Below, piece by piece: positions 18,417 to 23,982 of a DNA stretch of 23,982 nt. The position numbers and the translations under genes were made by a program. This DNA is from Gnetum montanum. Its lineage: Eukaryota; Streptophyta; Gnetopsida; Gnetales; Gnetaceae. The notes under the pieces are model-generated. The model worked only from the letters and a program-made list of their open reading frames with translations, ran no database searches and was not told the DNA's origin. The number at the start of each line of letters is the position of its first letter. The first letter of the stretch is position 1. The stretch covers positions 1,266,665 through 1,290,646 of the forward strand of contig MNCI01025089.1 of NCBI GenBank assembly GCA_015680685.1, in the 5' to 3' direction.

Positions 18417-21200
18417 ATGGCCTTGAAACATGGACAACAGGAAGATCCTACTCAAGGTGGAAGCAAATAAGCTCGGAGAGGTGGAAGACAAAGACCTACC
18501 AGACAACATGCAAAACAGGAGGAGCAATCATTTAGCATTTATCAAGATGAACCTCCTACCAGATGGTTTGGGCAGGCAGAAGGAGGAGCTGCTACAGCAC
18601 CTGAACAGGGACAACAACTCATGTTGCCCCAAGATTGTGTTTAGTCCATCCACGAGAAGTCCACATTCGCTACAGTGATTATGGAATTGAACTTTGAATC
18701 ATTTGTGGAGTTTGCTCCTGAGGCTGTTAGGGATCACCTCAAAGGATCCCCATTATGGCCTACCTTCTCTGAAAGTGGTGCTTGGTACCTAGGAGAGACG
18801 TACCAATTTTGGTACAATAGCAAGCAAGGCACCACTGTTAATATTTTTGGTGTGACAGTTGACTTCTCTACGCAGGCCATTTCAGAAATGTTAAACCTTC
18901 CCAATACAAGGCCCAAGGTTGCTCAAATATCCACCCGTTCAGACCCCGATGTGCGAAAGGATTGGTTGGAAAAGGCTTATGGCAGGGATAAAGCATTTGG
19001 TGAGTTGATGACGGAAGAGAGGGTTTACTTTAAAGTTGGAACATATCACCTCTTCCCCACAAAGGGCCTCAAAAGAATATCAATGTATGCGGCTAGAGGA
19101 TGTGCAGTGTTGATGGGAAAGGTTAACGCTAACCTACCCCATCTATATTTGATGGAGATCCTGAGGCGGTTCGAAGAACGAAAGACATGGAAGATGGCAC
19201 TACCTTTCCCTTGTCTTATCAGAAAGCTTTGCTGACATGCTAGTATTTGGGGATACACCAATGACGTCCTCCGAAAGGCCCAGACTACTTCATATGTTGA
19301 ATTGCTTAAAGTGCCAGCTCCAAGGAAAAGCACTGGCAAAGAGCTGGGACCAGAACAAGAAGAAGAATAGATGGTTGAACCAACTACAACTTAACTTGCA
19401 GGACCTAGTCAACCTCCAGCCACGGGTCCCAGCCAACAACAAGCAGGGCCTAGCACAGGCCAAGATCAGCCGCCACCGCTGCAAGACTACAGACCGTCAA
19501 TGAGCCATCTTAGGGCCATCGTTGAGACAATTAGTTGGGGAAGTCGTGATGATGCAAACCTCTTCCATGTCATCAATGATTCCATTTAGCCAACAGTTTC
19601 ATTGGATCGCACAAGGAAGGAAGTATCCATTCACACAGGAGGAGGGAAAAGTAAATGATCACAACAAATCTCAAGAAACATAGCATCTTTTCAGGTGCAG
19701 TTAGAGACTGGTGAAGGGGCCACTGTGGTATTCATGCAACACTAGAATGTCACAGGAGCTGCAAAAGTGATCACAAACCACATCAAAGAATCCTTCAACG
19801 TACCTATTGTGGCACTGATAGATCTCACAGGAGCATGGGATTCTCAAACCTTAGCCGGAACCTCAATAACTCATGTGGAACATGAGGATGTGCTTGATCG
19901 ATTACTTAAAATAGGGCAAGTAATGACATCCCATTTCGACATCCTTCAGGATGTTACAGCAATTCAATGAGACCTCATTTCCAAAAGGGGGAAGCTGGTC
20001 TTAATAGAAGTGAGGGTCGAGCATGCTGAAGCTGAAGTGCAAAAACTACAAGAGTAGCTCGTGACCTTACAAGTAGCACAGCGAGACCCTCTGCAATTTG
20101 TTCATGCAGACCAGCTAGAAAAATTTAGAATGGAGCAACTAACAAAGTTAATCGTAGAGAATAAAAAGGTGGTTGAAGGAAAAGAGAAGGCTTTTTGGGA
20201 TGCCTCCGTAGCACAAGTGCAAACTCATGTGCATCTTAAGGCACTCAAGGCCTTGCAAGAAGAAAATAAATAACTTGCGACTGACAACCTTCGGTTGACC
20301 ACTATAGAAAAGCAAAAGAATGTTTTCGATGAACACTTTTATCAAGTATGAGAACAATTCATCTGGGTAAACTAAGATGTAAGCTGTTTAGCCAAAGAAA
20401 ATTGAACCCTCTCAATAGAGGAAATACGTGCCATTTGTCAAAAGTCAACAATTGAGATAAGAATGTGGTAGAATGAGGCTAAATGACATAAGAAGTTGAA
20501 GGAGCATTTCCGTGATCAAGTGGAAATGTATAAACAGGTCCTTGAAAAGGAGATCTATATGGCCAAGGCCCAAATCAACAATGTCAGTGCTCAACACACT
20601 GATTGACAGGCCATATTGAACACATATGCCCTCGCCCACCAAGCGGAAGTTAAAAATCGGGACCTTCAGATTCAAGACTTAACAAAGTACATGGAGTTGG
20701 AAAATCTAAGATATGCTAATATTTCCATGTTAACAGCAGGGTGCTTGAGGTCAGAGCTTAAGTAGCATGTAGCAACCACCCACATCAAATACAAAGCAGA
20801 ATTTGTAGAGAGCAAGAAGCTGGTGGAGAAACTAGATTTTGCAAATTCTGAACTTGAGGTGGTAAAAACCAACTACTAGGGATAAAAAGATACAAAAGAC
20901 TTGGCTCAATGGCTGACATACTTTCATGAGTATAAGGATAAAGCTAGAGCCTATGAGGAGGAACGACGGGTGTTCGTGGTTTGGTATGTCAAGGCCAACT
21001 AGACATTTCCGCAACTACCCTGTACATGGGAGGTGCCGACTTTGTCAAATGTTGGAACATTAGGATGGATTGCACAATACCCTCAGACCAAAGAAGAGAA
21101 GCTTCAGGCCATACTTCAATGCCATCAAGCCTCAAAACCTAGAGCACAAGACAAATAGAAACCACCAATTGAGGAGCCACCGCCACCAAGAACTACATGA
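18417..21200 (+). pseudogene. Element B extra ORF, one frame with about 22 stops
   Basis: A single frame of 928 codons runs from ATG 18417 to TGA 21198-21200 without a frameshift, broken by about 22 stop codons. Codons 87-270 hold the best-preserved domain: LWPTFSESGAWYLGE, FWYNSKQGTTVNIFGVTVDF, DPDVRKDWLEKAYGRDKAF, YHLFPTKGL and LPFPCLI (19200-19220). This resembles the 'putative plant transposon protein' (Transposase_32) pattern as I remember it. A Gln/Pro-rich linker follows (about codons 320-365). Next is a second conserved segment with GEGATVVFMQH and VLDRLLKIGQVM (about 19710-19970). From about 20000 to 21130 it is Glu/Lys/Gln/Leu-rich and probably coiled coil, with MELENLRYANISML (about 20692). 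The tail is proline-rich. No RT, integrase, protease or DDE motif is visible. Its role is unknown; a structural or nucleic-acid-handling role for the element is a guess. The same protein architecture is present at 581-3604. Confidence 0.8.
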
Positions 21201-21323
21201 GTTCCAAATTTTTGTAGTTCTAGTATAGACTGTGTTGTGTCTTTATTTTGTTTTCTTCCCACACTATGGCATCATCCCATTTCTCCATCTAATAATTTCA
21301 TACCTATCCATTGTGTAATCACT

Positions 21324-21361
21324 GTAACTTGAGGATGAGTTTTTATTTAGTCGTGGGGGTA
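21324..21361 (+). promoter_or_regulatory. Polypurine tract and conserved pre-LTR block (B)
   Basis: GTAACTTGAGGATGAG, a short loop, then TCGTGGGGGTA directly precedes TGATGAG. It matches the block at 499-542 on the minus strand. The purine run 21353-21360 would prime plus-strand DNA synthesis. Confidence 0.68.
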
Positions 21362-21600
21362 TGATGAGATGTCGTTGGGGCAACTGTGATATCGCATCCT
21401 TTACTGCGATATTGCATACGCAATATTGCAACTCGCTACCAGTTCTATAAATAAGAGGTGGCTCTCCCTTGTTTCTTAGTTTTATGTAAGATTGTAGCTA
21501 GACTCTGGCAGTTTTCTCCCTCCAAAGATAGAATATTTTCAAGTGTTTGCCCATAGTGTGGTAAATGTAATTGTACGACATCCTTTATTCGAGTGTGACA
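21362..21600 (+). mobile_element. 3' LTR of element B (end unresolved)
   Basis: It opens TGATGAGATG. It carries GATATCGCAT (21388-21397), GCGATATTGCATACGCAAT (21406-21424) and a TATA box CTATAAATAAG (21445-21455). AAGATAGAATATTTTC (about 21525-21540), also found in the element A LTR, lies downstream. The LTR may continue to about 21840 or beyond; no CA end with a target duplication could be fixed. Confidence 0.65.
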
Positions 21601-21837
21601 TATTTGGACACGCACATGACCAGCAATAAAGATCAAGATTACTTCATCATTGCAGCATTCACTTTGTTTATTTGTTTATTTAATTGTTATTTACTGCTTC
21701 CCTAGTTAATCTCTTCTTACCCTTATCTCATGTTAAAATGCGAAATGAGTACGACTTGATTACAAGCATTTAAGTGTGACTACTTGGTAACCTAGTAGTG
21801 TACCTAGGATCTACGCTTGGTAATCCCAATGGTAGTC

Positions 21838-21876
21838 GTGCACGAAGTCCAAGATGTGCACGAAGTCCAAGATGTG
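21838..21876. repeat. 18-bp tandem duplication
   Basis: GTGCACGAAGTCCAAGAT occurs twice head to tail (21838-21855, 21856-21873) and begins a third time with GTG. It lies near the likely right end of element B. Confidence 0.9.
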
Positions 21877-21879
21877 TTA

Positions 21880-22800
21880 CGAAAAGAGAACGGAAACTGG
21901 ACCATATGCAAATCCCTCCAAACTTATGAGGTAATTTTGCTTTCCCTGTAGCATCGTTGGTTTGCTTGACAAGTTTTTGTAATGAACATAGTTTATTAGT
22001 AAGATTGAGGAAAACGATACTATCTTGTATTGTGATAAAGCCTAGAACTGAAGTGTAAGCTTTGAAGTTTCCAATCATGGATATCTTCGCAACATAATAG
22101 CATTGGCTGTCTAACTTTGGATGCCATTATTAAGAAATTCAGATTACGCATAATAAGGCTTGGAATGATACACCTTCGTAAATATTAAACATAGTAAATG
22201 AAACGTAGCGCTTGCAGATTGCAATTTAACAGCAACAGCTTTAATATATTAATTGAATTTTTATTATTCATCTTTCATTTTCCTGAGAATGCATGTAAAA
22301 ATTATGTACTGCGCTTAGAGGAGCAGGTAAAAGTGGGTCAAAAGGACCCCTGTTATTCGCAACAATGAGATATATGAATTCATTAGACATTTACGAGGCT
22401 CCCCTGTTCGTGTATGTAAGCAATCAGCATGGATACTCTTTTTTGTTAATCTTCTAGTTATTGGACTTGGAGCATCTGAAACAATATGAATTTTCTGCCT
22501 CAGGCAAAGCAATCAATCCTGAAAAGTACGCTGCAATTCCTTGCAAATAAGAAAATTTTGATTTTTTGTTAATTATGAAGTTACTTGTTAATGAATTTTA
22601 CTTTTAAGGGAATGGAGTAAACACTTTTTCTTGAGTACGATTTTTTTTACAAGTTTGTTTGGTTTAATTATGAATTTTTTAAAAAAGCTATTATAAGATT
22701 TAGAGTGTTGTAGAATCATGGTTCTTTTGAACAACTGAATCCACGCTTTTGAATCTAACAAAACATAGCGTTATTTCTGAATTTTGTTGTTTTTCTTTTT
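21880..22800. other. AT-rich stretch, no gene recognised
   Basis: There is no repeat or motif I can name. TTTTCTGCCTCAG at about 22492-22504 could be a splice acceptor, followed by about 45 open bases, and a T-rich tract lies at 22780-22826. The stretch may be intron or upstream region of the NB-ARC gene. Short frames on both strands have no recognisable content. Confidence 0.4.
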
Positions 22801-22827
22801 TTCTTTTTTTTCCTTTTCCTTTGGCAG

Positions 22828-22991
22828 GTATCTGAGTGTGTGCTCGTACAGAGAATCGCTGCTGGAGTTGGTAAGTAGAACCAAGGAAACATGCCACCAT
22901 CTGCATTCGATATTGGGGAGTGCCATTTTCTGCGGAATCAGATCTTCACCCTTGGAAGGTCACCCAGGAATGAGTTATCCCTTTCATGCTG
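22828..22991 (+). CDS. Putative exon upstream of NB-ARC domain
   Basis: It is preceded by a long pyrimidine tract ending in TTTGGCAG (22820-22827) and followed by GTATGT at 22992. The frame is open and reads YLSVCSYRESLLELV at the start and MSYPFHA at the end. The split codon G|TG joins to the next exon in phase (PFHA-V-DIDREKK), so the two exons fit. Plant NLR proteins have such a segment before the NB-ARC domain. GTAAGT at 22871 is an alternative, less likely donor. The N-terminal domain of the gene (TIR, CC or other) is not in view. Confidence 0.5.
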
Positions 22992-23216
22992 GTATGTCTG
23001 TATTTGTCAATCTATGTAAACATGCTATTTCTCTCCTCATCATCCACAACTTGTTTGCTGGCTACATACAGAAGTTTAGTAACTAACATTATCAATAATA
23101 TTAACAGTGGACATTGATGGGGAAAAGAAAGAGATTATAGACCTGCTGCAATGGAGAAGCACAACTTGTTTGCTGGCTAACAGTTTAGTAACTAACATAA
23201 TCAATAATATTAACAG
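22992..23216 (+). other. Putative intron before the P-loop exon
   Basis: A GTATGT donor at 22992 is followed by an acceptor ATATTAACAG at 23216. An identical acceptor sits 109 bp upstream, at 23107, because the acceptor region is duplicated. If the first acceptor were used, the frame would run into a stop after about 38 codons. Confidence 0.5.
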
Positions 23217-23268
23217 TGGACATTGATCGGGAAAAGAAAGAGATTATAGACCTGCTGCAATGGAGAAG
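23045..23268. repeat. Tandem duplication of an intron-exon junction
   Basis: CACAACTTGTTTGCTGGCTA starts at 23045 and again at 23160. The copies (115 and 109 bp) each contain the intron end ATATTAACAG and the exon start TGGACATTGAT(G/C)GGGAAAAG, and end at ATGGAGAAG. They are nearly identical; the first has six extra bases in the intron part. Confidence 0.95.
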
Positions 23269-23982
23269 TAGAAGGAAGGTCATTGCACTCATCGTGGAAG
23301 GTCCAGCTGGCATAGGAAAGACTACCATAGCAGATGTCGTTTTCACTTCTCTCCACATTCCCAATTGCAATTATATCCGATACACTTGGTTTGATCGATT
23401 CCACCAAGTGAAGCCGCAGATGAGGCAAGATCATTGGTTGCGTTATTTGCCAAAGAGGAGAACAAATGATGACACGGAAGGTGAAAGAGAAAAGGTAACT
23501 TTGATGAATGTGAAGAGGATGAGGATGAGAATGTGCAGGAATATTACGATGAATCCGAGGGTAGTGAGGGTGAAGCAGGTAACCAATCCCGAGGCGGGCG
23601 GGAGCGGGAGAGATGGGTGTTTGGCCAAAAAGATGAAATGCTGCAAGATTTGGTTTACAGGGAAGATGAGGATCATTACTATTATGAGGATAGCGATGCG
23701 GAGGCTAACAAATACCGTGGGCCATGGCTTATTAATCGTGAAGATAAAATGCAGCACGATTTGGTTTACTGGGAATCCAAGGCTGATGCCGGTGCTGCAA
23801 CACGCTCAGATGATGTTTGCTTCTTCGTATACTTTGATAATCCACTAGGAACGCTTGCAACGATTGCTCGCTCAAGAAAGTAGTGGGAGGATCAGAATTA
23901 TGGTGACGACAAGGAACATGGAGTATGCAATGGAGTGGTGCAAGTCTGTGGTCACCGAAGACTGCATTTACACGTACATCAT
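23217..23982 (+). pseudogene. NB-ARC (NLR-type) gene fragment with acidic insert, runs off the window
   Basis: The exon begins DIDREKKEIIDLLQ, then VIALIVEGPAGIGKTTIADVV, with a Walker A P-loop (GPAGIGKTT, about 23302-23328) that would bind ATP or ADP. The same frame returns at 23882 with IRIMVTTRN, an RNBS-B motif. Between them the better frame is shifted: it is very acidic (CEEDEDE, YYDESEGSEGE, DHYYYEDSDAEA) and ends in VCFFVYFDNPLG, which could be a weak kinase-2 strand. The P-loop to RNBS-B distance (about 185 codons) exceeds the roughly 100 I would expect. The two frame changes (about 23420-23530 and about 23881) compensate each other. They may be real indels in a pseudogene, or unrecognised small introns (GCAG|GTAACC at 23576 is donor-like, AAAGTAG at 23883 acceptor-like). 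The gene continues beyond 23982. NLR proteins are intracellular immune receptors. Confidence 0.68.
23620..23800 (+). repeat. 38-codon internal duplication in the acidic segment
   Basis: DEMLQDLVYRED (from 23629) and DKMQHDLVYWES (from 23743) are 114 bases apart and in the same frame. Each is preceded by a Trp and a short hydrophobic stretch (WVFGQK, WLINRE). The copies have diverged but the reading frame is kept. Confidence 0.75.

Noticed and set aside
18417-21200. Stop codons repaired by U-to-C RNA editing or reassigned
   Set aside because: Such editing is known from organelles of some land plants. This is a nuclear retroelement with other decay marks (lost catalytic sites in neighbours, frameshifts in copy A), so deamination is the simpler cause.
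1-23982. tRNA, rRNA, CRISPR array, bacterial operon signals
   Set aside because: None seen. Repeats here are short tandem duplications or retroelement parts, and gene structure is eukaryotic.

Overview
This window is plant nuclear DNA made almost entirely of old, degraded LTR retrotransposons. A fragment of an NB-ARC (NLR-type) resistance gene lies at the right edge. Evidence for a plant: Ty3/gypsy gag and pol related to the Athila/Tat group, Ty1/copia gag and integrase pieces, plant-type introns, and a P-loop followed by an RNBS-B-like motif. The heavily decayed but still readable elements and the AT-rich filler would suit a large, slowly purged genome such as a gymnosperm. That is a guess; nothing here names a species. 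I see no complete functional gene.

Layout: 1-579 is a perfect inverted repeat around a single N at 342, probably an assembly artefact. 343-4109 (minus) is element A: a 3' LTR start, a degenerate long ORF of a poorly described plant repeat family, a leader with a likely intron, and a TATA promoter. 4300-5400 (minus) is a non-coding block S2. 5830-8425 (minus) is gypsy reverse transcriptase, RNase H and integrase. 8430-9560 (minus) is a related non-coding block S1. 9678-10680 (minus) is the end of a gypsy gag. 10690-11100 (minus) is a copia integrase piece. 11100-12780 is AT-rich filler. 12780-14270 (plus) is a copia gag-to-integrase-start remnant. 14270-16532 (plus) is a gypsy LTR end, primer-binding site and gag. 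16540-17640 is block S3. 17857-21600 (plus) is element B, a second copy of the element A family. 21880-22800 is featureless. 22828-23982 holds the NB-ARC exons.

The main observation is that two independent stretches, on opposite strands, have the same order: gypsy gag, S block, (pol, S block), TATA promoter, leader with splice acceptor, long ORF with an N-terminal globular domain and C-terminal coiled coil, polypurine tract, LTR. The left stretch keeps pol between two S-type blocks; the right one lacks pol and has one S block. This could be a gypsy lineage carrying a large extra ORF after pol, with a pol-less derivative formed by recombination between the S blocks. It could also be chance nesting of a separate non-autonomous LTR family. 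The extra ORF in copy B has about 22 internal stops but no frameshift over 928 codons, which fits decay by cytosine deamination.
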